A DNA stretch of 64,000 nucleotides from Gammaproteobacteria bacterium (GCA_026197075.1 JAPHQV010000015.1:234705-298704), one strand, 5' to 3'; shown: positions 9,166-19,410, counted from the stretch's first letter. A program made the numbers and translations. The notes: generated from the letters alone by a model not told the origin.

Positions 9166-10512
9166 CTACGCGGGTACCGCGATACCCTGCTCGCGCATGC
9201 GCGCCAGCTTGTAGCGCAGGGTGCGCGGACTGATGCCCAGCCGTTCCGCCGCCGCCTTGCGGCTGCCCCGATCGGCCTCCAGGGCCTCCAGGATGAGCTG
9301 GTATTCGCGACTCTTCAGGTCATCGCCCAAGCCTTCGCGAGTATGTTCGTTGTCCACCGCGACGACGCTGGTCTCGACCAACGGCGTGGCCGCTTCCCCG
9401 AAGCACAGGTCCGCCACCTCGATAATTTCACCATTGAGCAGGATCAGGGCGCGCTGGATGACATTGTCCAGCTCGCGCACATTGCCCGGCCAGTGATGTT
9501 CCAGCAGCCGCTGTTGCGCGGCGGCGGACAGGCGCGGCCTGCCGCGCCCATGCCGGCAGTAGCGCTCCAGCAGGCCCTCGGCCAGGGGCAGAATGTCGGC
9601 AGGCCGTGCGCGCAAGGGCGGCAGGTTCAGGGGAAACACATTCAAGCGGTAATACAGGTCCTCGCGGAAACGCCCAGCCGCCACTTGCTCGCGCATGTTG
9701 CGGTTGGTGGTGGCGAGCACGCGGACATCCAGGGAAATCAGCTCGCGGCCGCCGAGGCGTTCCACTTCACGTTCCTGCAGTACGCGCAGCAGCTTGGCCT
9801 GCAGCGCCAGGTCCATTTCGGAGATCTCGTCCAGCAACAGGGTGCCGCCCTGGGCCTGTTCGAACTTGCCGGCCTGGGCGCGATAGGCGCCGGTGAAGGC
9901 CCCCTTCTCGTACCCGAACAGCACGGCCTCCAGCATGTTTTCCGGGATGGCGGCACAGTTGATGGCGACGAAGGGCTTGGCGTTGCGGGGGGAATGTTCA
10001 TGGATGAAACGGGCGAACACCTCCTTGCCGGAACCGGATTCGCCACAGATCATGACCGTGGCATCGGTGGCGGCCACGCGGGTGGCCAGCGCCGCCAGCT
10101 GGCGGCTGCGCTCATCCTCGGCCACCAGGCCGCTTTCCAGCCGGCGCTCGCCAGGCAGGTAGCGGCTCACCATGTCCACCAGTACACCGGCCTCGAAGGG
10201 CTTCACCAGGTAATCGGTGGCGCCATCGCGCATGGCCTCGACGGCTTTTTCAATGGTGCCGTAGGCGGTCATCAGCACCACGGGCAGGTCCGGCGCCTGG
10301 GCACGGATACGCGCCAACAGGGCGTGGCCGTCCATGCGACCCATGTTCACGTCACTCACCACCATGCCGATGTCCAGCTGTTCCAGGCGTTCCAGGGCGC
10401 CCTGGCCGTCGCAGGCCACGGTGACCGGATAGCCGGCCAGTTCCAGGGTGTCGCTCAGGGCCTCGCGCAGGGCCGGGTCATCTTCCACGATCAGCACCGG
10501 TGCTGCATTCAT
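9166..10512 (-). CDS. flrC: Sigma54-dependent flagellar response regulator FlrC/FleR
   Basis: 448 aa. The REC domain is at residues 1-115 with acceptor Asp54 and VLMTAYG. The AAA+ domain has Walker A GESGSGKE (157-164), the sigma54-contact loop GAFTGA (204-209) and Walker B TLLLDEI. The Fis-type HTH is at about 405-440 ([20 protein letters not shown]). It is phosphorylated by the FlrB/FleS kinase encoded just upstream and activates sigma54 promoters for middle flagellar genes (hook, basal body). The start overlaps the flrB stop by 4 nt. In Pseudomonas this gene is called fleR. Confidence 0.95.
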   Translation of the reverse strand: MNAAPVLIVEDDPALREALSDTLELAGYPVTVACDGQGALERLEQLDIGMVVSDVNMGRMDGHALLARIRAQAPDLPVVLMTAYGTIEKAVEAMRDGATDYLVKPFEAGVLVDMVSRYLPGERRLESGLVAEDERSRQLAALATRVAATDATVMICGESGSGKEVFARFIHEHSPRNAKPFVAINCAAIPENMLEAVLFGYEKGAFTGAYRAQAGKFEQAQGGTLLLDEISEMDLALQAKLLRVLQEREVERLGGRELISLDVRVLATTNRNMREQVAAGRFREDLYYRLNVFPLNLPPLRARPADILPLAEGLLERYCRHGRGRPRLSAAAQQRLLEHHWPGNVRELDNVIQRALILLNGEIIEVADLCFGEAATPLVETSVVAVDNEHTREGLGDDLKSREYQLILEALEADRGSRKAAAERLGISPRTLRYKLARMREQGIAVPA

Positions 10513-11750
10513 ACCGCGTACCTCCGTTCAGCGGACAGGCGCTTGTCCGCATCGCTCAATTGAGTTTCCGCCAGTCGGCCACCGGGCAGCAGTTCCGGCT
10601 GGGTCATGGGCAGTTCCAGCACGAAACGGGTGCCGCCCTGGGCCGGTGTTTCGAGACGGATGCCGCCACCATGGGCCTGCAGTACCGTCTGCACCACGGC
10701 CAGGCCCAGGCCGGTGCCTTCGGGACGGGTGGTGAAAAAGGGTTCGAAAATGCGCTCGCGCAGTTCCGTGGGGATCCCGGGTCCGTTGTCGGTGACGGCG
10801 ATTTCCAGCCGTCCATGGTCGGTCTCCTGCACGCTCACCCGCAGGCGCGCGCCCTGCCCCGTGGCCTGCACGGCGTTGGTGGCCAGGTTCACCAGTGCGC
10901 CGGCGAGGGCCTCGCGATTGCCCCGCAGGCAAGCGGCGGGGGCCTGGTTGTCGATGTTCAGGCGGGCGCCCGAGGCCAGCAGGGTGGCGACCATGGATTG
11001 CTCCAGGTCGCGCAGCAATTCGCGTACCGGCACGGTTTCCGCCGCCGCGGCGCCACCGCGCGCGAAGCCGAGCATGTCGTGCACCACGCGTTCGAGCTGG
11101 CGCAGGCCCTGCAGGAGTTTTGTGGAAAAGCGCACCTGGTCGGCGGCCTTGAGTTGTCCACCGGACAACTGCGAGGCATACAGCAACGCCGAGGACAGGG
11201 GAGTGCGAATCTGGTGGGCCAGGCGGGCGGTCATTTCACCCATGGCGGACAGGCGTTGCTGGCGGCTGACGGTTTCCTGCAGGGCACGAGTCTCGGTGAC
11301 GTCGTGCAACAACAGGATCTGTCCCGGCTGGGAATCCAGGGTGCGACGCGAAATGCTCACCCGGCGGCCGTCCAGCAGGCGCACCTCGTGGGCATCCTGC
11401 TGCTCATCGCTCAGCACCCGCCGGGTCACCGTCTCCCAGGTTTCCCCCAGCAGGGGTTCGCCGAGCAGGTCGAGCGCGGCGGGATTGCATTCGCACACCC
11501 GACCCGTGCCATCCAGTACCACCACCCCACCGGGCAGGGCCTCCAGCAGGGTGCCGAGGCGGTCGGCGATGCGTTCCTTGTCGGCCAGCTGCGCCAGTCG
11601 TTCCGAGCGGGCCGCCGCCAGTTCCAGGGTCAGCCGTTCCGCGCGCTGTTCCAGCTCGCGGTAGGCACTTTCCAGCTGTGCCGACATGCCCATGAAGGCC
11701 TCGAAGGCCTGTTGCAGTTCGCGGGGATCGTGAATCCTGGTCTCGGTCAT
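10509..11750 (-). CDS. flrB: Flagellar sensor histidine kinase FlrB/FleS
   Basis: 413 aa with no transmembrane segment, as for cytosolic FleS/FlrB. An N-terminal coiled coil (about 20-65) leads to a PAS domain (about 66-155) and HisKA with His179 (ARLAHQIRTPLS). The ATPase boxes are NLATNAVQA, DNGPGIP and GTGLGLAV. It phosphorylates FlrC. It is the first gene of flrBC; a sigma54-like promoter lies 57-72 bp upstream at 11807-11822, which puts it under FlrA. Confidence 0.94.
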   Translation of the reverse strand: MTETRIHDPRELQQAFEAFMGMSAQLESAYRELEQRAERLTLELAAARSERLAQLADKERIADRLGTLLEALPGGVVVLDGTGRVCECNPAALDLLGEPLLGETWETVTRRVLSDEQQDAHEVRLLDGRRVSISRRTLDSQPGQILLLHDVTETRALQETVSRQQRLSAMGEMTARLAHQIRTPLSSALLYASQLSGGQLKAADQVRFSTKLLQGLRQLERVVHDMLGFARGGAAAAETVPVRELLRDLEQSMVATLLASGARLNIDNQAPAACLRGNREALAGALVNLATNAVQATGQGARLRVSVQETDHGRLEIAVTDNGPGIPTELRERIFEPFFTTRPEGTGLGLAVVQTVLQAHGGGIRLETPAQGGTRFVLELPMTQPELLPGGRLAETQLSDADKRLSAERRYAV

Positions 11751-11806
11751 GCTCTCGCCTGCCTGTGCGGGTGATCGCGGGTCTCATGGACCCACGTTCG
11801 CACAGA

Positions 11807-11822
11807 AGCAAGAGGCGTGCCG
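11807..11822 (-). promoter_or_regulatory. Sigma54 promoter for flrBC
   Basis: Read on the minus strand: CGGCACG, four bases, TTGCT. This matches the TGGCACG-N4-TTGCW consensus with one change (T to C). It lies about 60 bp before the flrB ATG, and the gene order makes FlrA/FleQ the expected activator. Confidence 0.75.
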
Positions 11823-11876
11823 AAAAGTTGGCTTTCTTTTAAATCAGGTAGTTACGAATCCTGATTTACGGGGACG

Positions 11877-13355
11877 TCAAATTCCTGCCGTTTCATCGGC
11901 CCGTTGCAGGCCATACTTACGCAGTTTTTCCACCAGGGTGGTACGGCGCATGCCGAGCCGTTTGGCGGCACGCGCCACCACGCCGTCGGCATCGTCCAGG
12001 GCCTGCTTGATGAAGCCCACTTCCAGGTCACTGAGGTGCTGCTTGAGGTCCAGGCCATTGCGGGGCAGGCGCGGTTCCATGCTGTCGGCCGAGAAGCTGT
12101 GCATGGGATGGGGCTGGGGCGGGAGCATGGCGGGCGCGGTTTCCTCGTCATCCATGGACGCCAGCACCTGGCCGGCGCTGGCGGGAATCCCCTCGGCCTG
12201 GAATTTCTCCGGCAGGTCCTGGATGTCCACCACGCCGAAGGGACACAGGATCGCCATCCGCTCCACCAGGTTGGCCAGCTCGCGTACATTGCCCGGCCAG
12301 CTGTACTGGCACAGGGACAGCACCGCCGCCTGGGTGAAGCGCACGGACCCGCGCTTCTCGTACTCGATGCGGCGGATCAATTCGTTGATCAGCAGCGGGA
12401 TGTCCTCTACCCGGTCGCGCAGCGGCGGCATCTCGATGGGGAACACATTGAGGCGGTAGAAGAGATCCTCGCGGAAACGGCCGTCGGCAATCGCCTCCTC
12501 CAGGTTCACATGGGTCGCGGCGATGACGCGCACATTGGTGACGATGCTCTTGTTGCTGCCCACGCGCTCGAAGGTACGTTCCTGCAACACGCGCAACAGC
12601 TTCACCTGCATGGGCAGGCTCATGTCGCCAATCTCGTCCAGGAACAGGGTGCCGCCCTCGGCCAGCTCGAAACGGCCCTGGCGGGAACTGATGGCACCGG
12701 TGAAGGCGCCCTTCTCGTGTCCGAACAGCTCCGATTCCAGCAGGTCAGCGGGAATGGCACCACAATTGATGGGCACGAAGGGTTGTTCGCGACGCGAGGA
12801 GTAATAATGGATATTGCGCGCCACCACTTCCTTGCCGGTGCCGGATTCACCCAGGATCAGCACATTGGCGTCCGAATCGGCCACCTGCTGGATCATCTTG
12901 CGCACCTGGTGGATGGAACGGCTGGTCCCCACCAGGCTGCGGAACAGATCGACGGGCCGCTGGCGGCTGCCGTCGAGCTGGGATTCACGGTACACCTCGG
13001 CCTGGTGCAGGGCGCTGGTGAGCTGGGTGTAATGCGGCGGCAAGGCGATCTTGCCGAGGATGCAGGAGCTGGGTTCGATGGGTACCGTGGGTTCCCGGTC
13101 CTTTTCCGCCAGCAGGAAGATGGGCAGGTGCTCGTCATAGCCGTGCACCTCTTTCAGCAGCTTTTCCAGGGCCTTGTCGTTCTTGCAGCTGCCGATCAGC
13201 ACGGCCAGGCAGGGATCTTGTTCTTCCAGGGCCTTGGCCCAGCGGCTGCAATCGGCCACCCAGACTGCCTCGTAATTGATGAATCTCAGCACCGCGGCAA
13301 GCTCACGCCCGCGCTCCTCATCGGCCTCGATGATCAGTACCTTCGGTTCACTCAT
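11877..13355 (-). CDS. flrA: Flagellar master regulator FlrA/FleQ
   Basis: 492 aa sigma54 activator. The N-terminal receiver-like domain (1-120) has no acceptor Asp (the position reads [11 protein letters not shown]), as in FleQ. The AAA+ domain has GESGTGKE at 169-176, GAFTGA at 216-221 and [11 protein letters not shown] Fis-type HTH is at the C-terminus ([16 protein letters not shown]). The LFRS motif at 137-140 and Arg180/Asn181 match the residues that bind c-di-GMP in P. aeruginosa FleQ, so c-di-GMP inhibition is likely. It stands in its own transcription unit upstream of flrBC. Confidence 0.95.
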   Translation of the reverse strand: MSEPKVLIIEADEERGRELAAVLRFINYEAVWVADCSRWAKALEEQDPCLAVLIGSCKNDKALEKLLKEVHGYDEHLPIFLLAEKDREPTVPIEPSSCILGKIALPPHYTQLTSALHQAEVYRESQLDGSRQRPVDLFRSLVGTSRSIHQVRKMIQQVADSDANVLILGESGTGKEVVARNIHYYSSRREQPFVPINCGAIPADLLESELFGHEKGAFTGAISSRQGRFELAEGGTLFLDEIGDMSLPMQVKLLRVLQERTFERVGSNKSIVTNVRVIAATHVNLEEAIADGRFREDLFYRLNVFPIEMPPLRDRVEDIPLLINELIRRIEYEKRGSVRFTQAAVLSLCQYSWPGNVRELANLVERMAILCPFGVVDIQDLPEKFQAEGIPASAGQVLASMDDEETAPAMLPPQPHPMHSFSADSMEPRLPRNGLDLKQHLSDLEVGFIKQALDDADGVVARAAKRLGMRRTTLVEKLRKYGLQRADETAGI

Positions 13356-13447
13356 GGTCTTCGTCCGCCTGTGTTGTCCCGCTGCTTTTGTGTTTTGGGC
13401 GATGTCACCGGGACGCTTCAGCCCTCCCGGGACGGTCCTGCGGGATT

Positions 13448-13476
13448 AGTTAACCACCGATTTTCGGTGATGTCAA
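13448..13476 (-). promoter_or_regulatory. Likely sigma70 promoter of flrA with palindromic operator
   Basis: Minus strand: a perfect TTGACA (13471-13476), a 17-nt spacer and TTAACT (13448-13453). The spacer holds a 15-bp palindrome, CACCG-AAAAT-CGGTG (13455-13469), well placed for a repressor. It lies about 95-120 bp before the flrA ATG. The -10 match is weak (3 of 6). Confidence 0.55.
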
Positions 13477-13643
13477 AATTTTGTCGGCAAACAGCGGACT
13501 CGGAACCAGGAGAAGAATCGCAGCTAAGCGATTATGGACGTTGGATAATCGCAACATCAAAAGGAAAGAGGGGGGATTTGGAACATGGGTCTGGAGGGGA
13601 AAAGACTGCCGGAAACGCGGCGGGGGTAGCAGTACTTCCCCCC

Positions 13644-13715
13644 CCTGTAGGAGCGGCCTCTGGCCGCGAACCGGTCCTGCCACTTCCGTTCGCGGCCAGA
13701 GGCCGCTCCTACAGG
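13644..13715. repeat. REP inverted repeat (GTAGGAGCGGCC family)
   Basis: Perfect 27-bp inverted arms (13644-13670 and 13689-13715) of the GTAGGAGCGGCCTCTGGCC type around an 18-bp loop. It sits between flrA and fliT. A second copy is at 33031 and a half site is at 46450. Apart from this repeat and the flrA promoter, I see nothing else in the 375-bp gap 13356-13730. Confidence 0.92.
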
Positions 13716-13730
13716 GGGCTGTCGTTTAGA

Positions 13731-14066
13731 TCAAAGATGCTGACCGTAGGCCTTCTGCGCCTTGCGGGCGGTGCCGAAGCCCTGCAGGCTGGCGCCCAGG
13801 ACATCGCGTTGGGCGCGCGTAAGGGAGGCGAGCTCGTCATTCACGACCAGTATGCGCCGCAGGGCCTCCGCCACCTGGGGGGCCTCCGCGGAGCTGGCCG
13901 CCACGCGAAAGCACTCCGTCACCAGCACACGGCGTTCCTGCTCACGCGCCTGCAGGCCCTCCCAATCTCCGGAACGGGCACTGTCCAGCATGGCCAGGCT
14001 CAGATCCAGGATCAGGTCCAGCTGATCCTGGCGGGTAGTCTCCCTTTTCAGCAGCGTGCTATTCAT
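13731..14066 (-). CDS. fliT: FliT-like flagellar chaperone
   Basis: 111 aa from MNSTLLKRE at 14066; a longer in-frame start would overlap fliS and lacks family character. It is a small helical, charged protein (LDLILDLSLAMLDSARSGDWEGL) of FliT size and shape, with the usual position 19 nt after fliS. FliT chaperones the cap protein FliD and, in enterics, also restrains the master regulator. The assignment rests on size, helix pattern and context, because FliT sequences diverge strongly. Confidence 0.75.
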   Translation of the reverse strand: MNSTLLKRETTRQDQLDLILDLSLAMLDSARSGDWEGLQAREQERRVLVTECFRVAASSAEAPQVAEALRRILVVNDELASLTRAQRDVLGASLQGFGTARKAQKAYGQHL

Positions 14067-14085
14067 CCTGATACGCTCGCGTGCC

Positions 14086-14508
14086 TCAGGCCGCCGGCTG
14101 GCCCGATGACCGTGCCGCCTCGGGGGCGATGGCATCCCAGGCGGTCTTGATCTGCAGCAGCAGGTCCGTTACCTCGTCCAGGATGGCCGGTTCGTTTTTC
14201 AGGTTGGCCTGGATCAGCTGGCGCACCATGTAGTCGTAGAGGTCTTCCAGGTTCTGGGCAATATCGCCGCCCTGCTCCTTGTCCAGGCTGATGCGCAAAC
14301 CATCGATGATGGAGATGGCCCAGGTGATGTTCTGCGCCTTCTCGCCCAGCTGGCTGGACAGCATATGCGCGCGAGCCACGTTGATCTTCTCCAGCGCACC
14401 CTCCATGAGCATCTGAATCAGGCGATGGGGGCTGGCCGCTTCCACCATGCTGTGCGCATTGACCGACTTGTACTTGTTCAACGCTGCCCGTGCATTCGAA
14501 TAACTCAT
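14086..14508 (-). CDS. fliS: Flagellin export chaperone FliS
   Basis: 140 aa from MSYSNARAALNKY at 14508, with AGGAG about 8 nt upstream. Family marks include the N-terminal YxxA/YK segment and HRLIQMLMEGALEKI. It binds the disordered C-terminus of flagellin and keeps it soluble for export. The gene lies between fliD and fliT. The last ten residues (ARSSGQPAA) are a short unconserved tail. Confidence 0.95.
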   Translation of the reverse strand: MSYSNARAALNKYKSVNAHSMVEAASPHRLIQMLMEGALEKINVARAHMLSSQLGEKAQNITWAISIIDGLRISLDKEQGGDIAQNLEDLYDYMVRQLIQANLKNEPAILDEVTDLLLQIKTAWDAIAPEAARSSGQPAA

Positions 14509-14622
14509 CACCACCACTCCTGTTGATTGACTGGGTACATCACCACTCGCACCGTCTGCATCCTGTATCGGTATTCACGGGTTTTCCTGTACCCGGGATT
14601 ACCCTTTCCTGTTTTCTTTTTT

Positions 14623-14640
14623 GTCGGGCTTCAGCCCGAC
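14623..14640. other. Hairpin between fliD and fliS
   Basis: GTCGGGCTTCAGCCCGAC is an 18-bp near-perfect palindrome just after fliD. On the strand of transcription it is followed by A residues, not T, so it is not a standard terminator. It may stabilise the fliD 3' end or limit read-through into fliS. Confidence 0.5.
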
Positions 14641-14649
14641 ACCAGGGCC

Positions 14650-16668
14650 TTACCTGCGGTTATTGTTGTTCGCGCCGATCACCGGCAGCGCTTCCAACTG
14701 CTGTGTGAGGTAATTCCCGGTGTTCTGCAACTGATTGACCAACTGGTCCATGGCCGTGAACTGGGCGCTGATGCGCTGTTCGAATCGTTCCAGGCGCGCG
14801 GCAAGTTTTTCCCGCTCCGTCGCGATGCCGGCCAGGCGTTCATCCAGGGATGCGCTCATGTTCTTGAACAGGCCGTCGTCCGCCAGCAATCCCCGCACCA
14901 GGTCGTTCATCTGGTCGGCAAAGCCGCGACTGAAGGCGATCTCGCCGCGGTCACCCGTGGTGCCGCCGCTGATCAGAAGGCGCAGACCCTCGGCCGACCC
15001 CGTACCGGTCAGGTTCTGGCCGGAGCCGGTGGCCCGCTGGCCGCCGATGGTGCCCGCCACGTCCTCGCCGGTGCTGGCCACGGGAGACCCGCCCAGCAGG
15101 GCGGTGGCGCCGTTGCCGCCGGTCACCTCCACCTTGGAAGCGGAGCCGTAGCGGTCGGACCGGAGGCTGAGCACCCCGCCCGCCTCGCTCACCCGCACGC
15201 CACTGCCCAGATCGGCAAAGGCCTTGGTGCCGTTGATGCGTGATTGCAGCTCCGCCGCCAGTGAAGCGGCCGTATAGGTGCCGGCGGACAGGGTGATGCT
15301 GGCTTCCACCCCATCCAGCTTGATCTTCAGGGTATCGTTCACCCCGGCGGTGATGTCGAGGTTCGCCGCGACGGAGCCGGTCAGACTGCCCTGGCTGGCC
15401 ATGCGGGTGATGTTCACGGCGTACTGGCCTACCTGGGTGGACTTGTTGTGGCCGAGCACCTGCACCTGCGCATCACTGGAACGGCCGGCGGCGGCGAACA
15501 GACCCATCACGCTGTCATAGTTCTCGCGCAGGGACGTCTGCAACTTCGTCTCGTCCAGCACCAGGGTGCCATCGAGGGAATTACGGCTGATGCCGATGTC
15601 CGCCAGGATGGAAAACGGCCCGTCCAGGCCTTCCACCGGGGTGGACAGCATACGGGACAACTGGTTCTTCAGCCCCTGCACGCTGCTGTCACCGTTGAGC
15701 GCGCCAGCGCGGCGGGTCTCGGGATCGTAGCCGGTCAGCTGGTTGATACCACCCATCAGGCTGTTGTAGGAATCCACGAAACCACGAATGGAGGCGGTCG
15801 CCTCGGAGCGATTCTGTTCCACCTTGAGGGTGGAACTGCCCTCGCCCAGCAGGTTGATGGTCAGGCCGGTCAGGGTGCTGGACAGGGTGTTGCTGGCGCT
15901 GGTGATCGCCAGGCCATTGAGGGTGAGTTGCGCATCCTGGCCGGCACTGGTCTGGGTCATGTTGGCGGCGCCGGCATTGAAGCTCAGCAGCGACAGGCCG
16001 ACGGCATCGCCGTGATTGCCATCGGCATCGCTGACACTGATCTCCATGCTGCGTTCGGCACCCGTATCCGTGCTGGTCAGGGTGAGGCGAAAATGACTGC
16101 CATCATGGATGACCGCCGCGCGCACGCCCATATTGGCCTGGTTGATGGCGTCGCGGATGCCGTTCAGGCTGCCGTCGGTGATCTCCACCGTGGTGATGGC
16201 CGCGTCCGCGTTGGGCGTGAAGGAGGTGTAGCTTACGGCGTCGGCCACGGTGGTGCCGAACTTGAAGGTCAGGGTGCCGGTGCCCAGCACATCGGAAGTG
16301 GACTCGAACTGGCCGCCGGCCAGGCTGGAATCGGTCACCAGGCTGTGGGCCCTGGCCAACTGGCCCACGTTCATGTCATAGCTGCCGGGCACCGCCGTGC
16401 GGCTGGCCGTGGCCACCAACACGTCCTGGTTGGAGGAACTGGTGCTGTTCGCCTGGAATCCGCTGCCACTGACCAGCTTGCCCAGGGCCGACTGGAAACC
16501 GGATACCGCGCCCTGCAGGGCGCCATAGGCGGAAATGCGCGTCTGCAGCTCGGTCTCGGTACGGTCGAGACGGTTCTTGACCGGCTGACCCTCGGCGGCC
16601 ACCAGTTGGCTGACGATGCTGTTGATGTCCAGGCCGGAGCCAATGCCCGGCGAGCTGATGGAAGCCAT
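14650..16668 (-). CDS. fliD: Flagellar filament cap protein FliD
   Basis: 672 aa. The N-terminal signature SSPGIGSGLDINSIVSQLV and the flagellin-like C-terminal coiled coil (LIERLERFEQRIS-type, ending TGNYLTQQLEALP) are present. The Ser/Thr/Gly/Asp-rich middle is the variable surface domain. FliD caps the filament and folds incoming flagellin. It lies between flaG and fliS, which encode its co-regulated partners. Confidence 0.96.
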   Translation of the reverse strand: MASISSPGIGSGLDINSIVSQLVAAEGQPVKNRLDRTETELQTRISAYGALQGAVSGFQSALGKLVSGSGFQANSTSSSNQDVLVATASRTAVPGSYDMNVGQLARAHSLVTDSSLAGGQFESTSDVLGTGTLTFKFGTTVADAVSYTSFTPNADAAITTVEITDGSLNGIRDAINQANMGVRAAVIHDGSHFRLTLTSTDTGAERSMEISVSDADGNHGDAVGLSLLSFNAGAANMTQTSAGQDAQLTLNGLAITSASNTLSSTLTGLTINLLGEGSSTLKVEQNRSEATASIRGFVDSYNSLMGGINQLTGYDPETRRAGALNGDSSVQGLKNQLSRMLSTPVEGLDGPFSILADIGISRNSLDGTLVLDETKLQTSLRENYDSVMGLFAAAGRSSDAQVQVLGHNKSTQVGQYAVNITRMASQGSLTGSVAANLDITAGVNDTLKIKLDGVEASITLSAGTYTAASLAAELQSRINGTKAFADLGSGVRVSEAGGVLSLRSDRYGSASKVEVTGGNGATALLGGSPVASTGEDVAGTIGGQRATGSGQNLTGTGSAEGLRLLISGGTTGDRGEIAFSRGFADQMNDLVRGLLADDGLFKNMSASLDERLAGIATEREKLAARLERFEQRISAQFTAMDQLVNQLQNTGNYLTQQLEALPVIGANNNNRR

Positions 16669-16764
16669 TGCGGTCCTCGTGTTCCTGGTCCTACCTGGCC
16701 GTGACGGTACTGCGGAAAGCCATGGCGGTAGTGCTATGGCTCAATTAGCAAGAAAGATACCAGC

Positions 16765-17184
16765 TCAGGCCTGCACCTTGATCAGCAGACCGCCGGTATC
16801 CTCGAACTGTTCCTGGAGACGCTGGGCACGGGCCACGGCCTCCTCGGAGGGAATTTGTCTAATTACTTCATTTGTCGAACGATCCACCACGGAAATCACC
16901 GTCTGGCCGAGATCCAGGTTGACCTCGAACTGGAGATCACGCTGCAGGTTCTGGACGAAGGAATTCATGCTGCTGACGGCCTGGTCCAGGGCCTCACGGT
17001 CGGGGTTGGCTTCAGGCGGCAAGATCTGTTCGCTGGCGAGGACGGTTTGTGCCGGCCCCTGCGCCGCTTGCAGTTCCTGTTGGAAGGAATTTGGATTCTC
17101 TGCCCCGCGCGCACTGCCCGAAACCGGCGTGCCGGACGATCGGACTTGGGAAAGAACCGCTGCGGATATGGAATCGATGGCCAT
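16765..17184 (-). CDS. flaG: FlaG family protein
   Basis: 139 aa from MAIDSISAAV at 17184 (AGAGG about 8 nt upstream). The C-terminal FlaG signature is clear: LQFEVNLDLGQTVISVVDRS, then the IRQIPSEEAV type ending. The N-terminal half is loose and Ser/Gln-rich. FlaG is a minor flagellar protein that affects filament length. It follows fliC after a strong GC hairpin (17212-17233), which may reduce its expression relative to flagellin. Confidence 0.92.
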   Translation of the reverse strand: MAIDSISAAVLSQVRSSGTPVSGSARGAENPNSFQQELQAAQGPAQTVLASEQILPPEANPDREALDQAVSSMNSFVQNLQRDLQFEVNLDLGQTVISVVDRSTNEVIRQIPSEEAVARAQRLQEQFEDTGGLLIKVQA

Positions 17185-17211
17185 GGTTGTCACCTCTTTA
17201 ACCAAGTGTCA

Positions 17212-17233
17212 CGCCCGGGGACATCCCCGGGCG
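17212..17233 (-). terminator. GC-rich hairpin between fliC and flaG
   Basis: Perfect 9-bp stem CGCCCGGGG / CCCCGGGCG with a 4-base loop, 18 nt after the fliC stop. It has no U-run, so it is better read as an attenuator or mRNA-stabilising hairpin than a full terminator. Confidence 0.5.
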
Positions 17234-17250
17234 CTTCACTGCCATGAGGC

Positions 17251-19029
17251 TTACTGCAACAGGGACAGGGCCAGCTGAGGCAGGCTGTTGGCCTGCGCCA
17301 GGATGGACACACCGGCCTGCTGCAGGATCTGGGCGCGGGTCAGCGAGGCGGTTTCCGCCGCGAAGTCCGCGTCCATGATCCGGCTGCGCGCTGCAGTCAG
17401 GTTCTCGGAGGTGATGGCGATGTTGCTCACCACGGCCTCGAAGCGGTTCTGCAGGGCACCGAGATCGGCCCGGGAGCTGTTGATCTCGGTCAGGGCGCTG
17501 TCGATCACCTGCATGGCGATCTGGGCGCCGTCCGCGGTGGAGATGTCTACCTGGGAAACCACGTAGTTGTTGGTGGTCGCCGCGCCGGGGGCGGTGTTGG
17601 CCAGATCCGACTGGACACTGCCCGGGTCCTGACCGGTGAACTGGATACCCTGGGAGCTGGTGCTGGCGACGCTCACACTACCGTAGTAGGTGGTCGTGGC
17701 CGCGCCACCTGCCAGACCTTCGGCCGCCGCATCGGTACCGGCCTGGGTCAGCTCGATGTTGCTGCCGTCGTCCGTGGCGATACTCAGGTTGCCACCGCTG
17801 AAGGAGGCGGTAATGCCGTCCAGGGCATTGACCAGCGCAGCGATCTCGGTGCCGGTGATGCGACCATCGGTACCGGCGGAGCCCAGGCTCAGGGAGGTGC
17901 CATTGACGCTCAAGGTGTAGTCCGGGGCCACCGGGGCCACGTACTGCGTACCATTGGTAGAAGTCCCCACCAGGCCCGGAACGCTCGCAGCAACACCAGA
18001 CAAAGTACTACCGGTCAAATCGATGGTCATGTCGCTGCCATCGGCCTTGGCAAGTACCAAGTCACCGGTGGACAGGGCACCGGATACAACACTGTATGCC
18101 CCGCTACTAGCCGTAATGAATGCGGCAAGGTCCGCATCCAGCTCGGCGGCATGGTTGCCAACGACCGTTTGGCCGTTTGTCATTGCAATGTTTACTGCTT
18201 CGACACCGTCGACCCGAAGAATGAAGTTTTCGTTACCACCTGCAGTACCGACCACGGCACCCGACTGGGTGGCCGTCGTCTGCACCAGCGCCACTTCCTC
18301 GATACCCACCACGTCGGTGAAGGCAATGGCGGTCTGGGCGTTGGTGGCCGAGGCGGTCACGCCATCGACAGCGTTGATGGAAGCCGCGATATCGGCGGCA
18401 TCGCGCCCGGTGTTGGCCACGGCGGTGCCGTTGACGGTCATGCCGGACAGGCCGACCTGGACCGCGTTGGTGGTGCCGCCGGTGCTGACCTCGGCATAGG
18501 TGCTGATGCTGGTATTGCCCAGTACCGCGGTGCTGGCATTGGCGATGGCGTCGATGGACACGATCTGGCCGGCATTGGCGCCGACCTGGAAGGCCTGGGC
18601 GGTAAAGCTGCCATCCAGCAACTGTACACCGTTGAAGGTGGTGGTCTGGGCCACGCGGTTGACTTCGGCGACCAGCTGTTCGACTTCCGACTGCAGCGCG
18701 GCGCGGTCGGAGACGTTGTTGGTGGCGTTGGCGGACTGTACGGACAGTTCGCGCACGCGCTGCAGCAGGTCGGTGACGCCACCCAGGGCACCCTCGGCGG
18801 TCTGCGCCAGGGAGATGCCGTCGTTGGCGTTACGGGCGGCCTGGTTCAGGCCGCGGATCTGGGTGCTGAAGCGCTCGGAAATGGCCAGGCCGGCGGCGTC
18901 GTCCTTGGCGCTGTTGATGCGCAGGCCGGTGGACAGGCGCTGCAGGGACACGTTCAGATCGGACTGGGAACTGGTCAGGTTGCGCTGCGCGTTGAGCGAG
19001 GCGATGTTGGAATTGATGATCATTGCCAT
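17251..19029 (-). CDS. fliC: Flagellin
   Basis: 592 aa, longer than the minimal flagellin because of a large variable middle. The conserved D0/D1 ends are clear: N-terminal [19 protein letters not shown] and [20 protein letters not shown]-terminal [20 protein letters not shown] and [12 protein letters not shown]. Residues about 170-430 are Thr/Val/Gly-rich and form the exposed domains. A sigma28 promoter lies 109-135 bp upstream. It is the only flagellin gene in the window. Confidence 0.97.
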   Translation of the reverse strand: MAMIINSNIASLNAQRNLTSSQSDLNVSLQRLSTGLRINSAKDDAAGLAISERFSTQIRGLNQAARNANDGISLAQTAEGALGGVTDLLQRVRELSVQSANATNNVSDRAALQSEVEQLVAEVNRVAQTTTFNGVQLLDGSFTAQAFQVGANAGQIVSIDAIANASTAVLGNTSISTYAEVSTGGTTNAVQVGLSGMTVNGTAVANTGRDAADIAASINAVDGVTASATNAQTAIAFTDVVGIEEVALVQTTATQSGAVVGTAGGNENFILRVDGVEAVNIAMTNGQTVVGNHAAELDADLAAFITASSGAYSVVSGALSTGDLVLAKADGSDMTIDLTGSTLSGVAASVPGLVGTSTNGTQYVAPVAPDYTLSVNGTSLSLGSAGTDGRITGTEIAALVNALDGITASFSGGNLSIATDDGSNIELTQAGTDAAAEGLAGGAATTTYYGSVSVASTSSQGIQFTGQDPGSVQSDLANTAPGAATTNNYVVSQVDISTADGAQIAMQVIDSALTEINSSRADLGALQNRFEAVVSNIAITSENLTAARSRIMDADFAAETASLTRAQILQQAGVSILAQANSLPQLALSLLQ

Positions 19030-19137
19030 GATGTAGATCTCCTATCCCTCGGGGACGTCATGCGCCGCACCGGGAATCAGGTTGATGTTTAGCGGATATA
19101 CTTCGCGAATTCGAAATATTCACCGCTCCCGGCTTGG

Positions 19138-19164
19138 GTATCGGGCCGCGGCGGAAAATCTTTA
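19138..19164 (-). promoter_or_regulatory. Sigma28 (FliA) promoter of fliC
   Basis: Minus strand: TAAAGATT, 11 nt, CCCGATAC. This matches TAAAGTTT-N11-GCCGATAA at 7 of 8 and 6 of 8 positions with exact spacing. It implies a leader of about 100 nt before the fliC ATG. Confidence 0.8.
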
Positions 19165-19190
19165 CCCCTGGGCGGCAATTTTTTGTCGGC

Positions 19191-19285
19191 GGGTCGGACC
19201 AAGACAAGTCATTCTTTCTTTGAGAAATTCATCCTGAATTCTGCCATTTTCGGCGCTTAGAGGGTGCTTTTTGATGCCATTTTTG
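19191..19285 (+). repeat. 95-bp intergenic repeat, copy A
   Basis: Starts GGGTCGGACC-AAGACAAG and ends CTTAGAGGGTG...TGATGCCATTTTTG. It has the same start, end and length as copies at 20075, 20870 and 43290, all in the same orientation. It lies directly upstream of the fliC promoter. No ORF runs through it convincingly. Confidence 0.65.
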
Positions 19286-19410
19286 CGGCTGTAAGGAAGC
19301 GTGCGCACGCTGGAGTTGCCAGCGCGCCCCGTGGACGAATGCCCCATGGCTGGAAACAGCCCCTGAATTCCCGTAATTTTTACGCAACTGGACATCAGGG
19401 AGGATGTGCT

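Noticed and set aside
13481..13729. 82-codon plus-strand ORF between fliT and flrA
   Set aside because: It consists largely of the flrA promoter region and the REP repeat, with no ribosome site.
14623..14640. Rho-independent terminator after fliD
   Set aside because: The hairpin is followed by A residues on the transcribed strand; no U-run, so I list it only as a hairpin.
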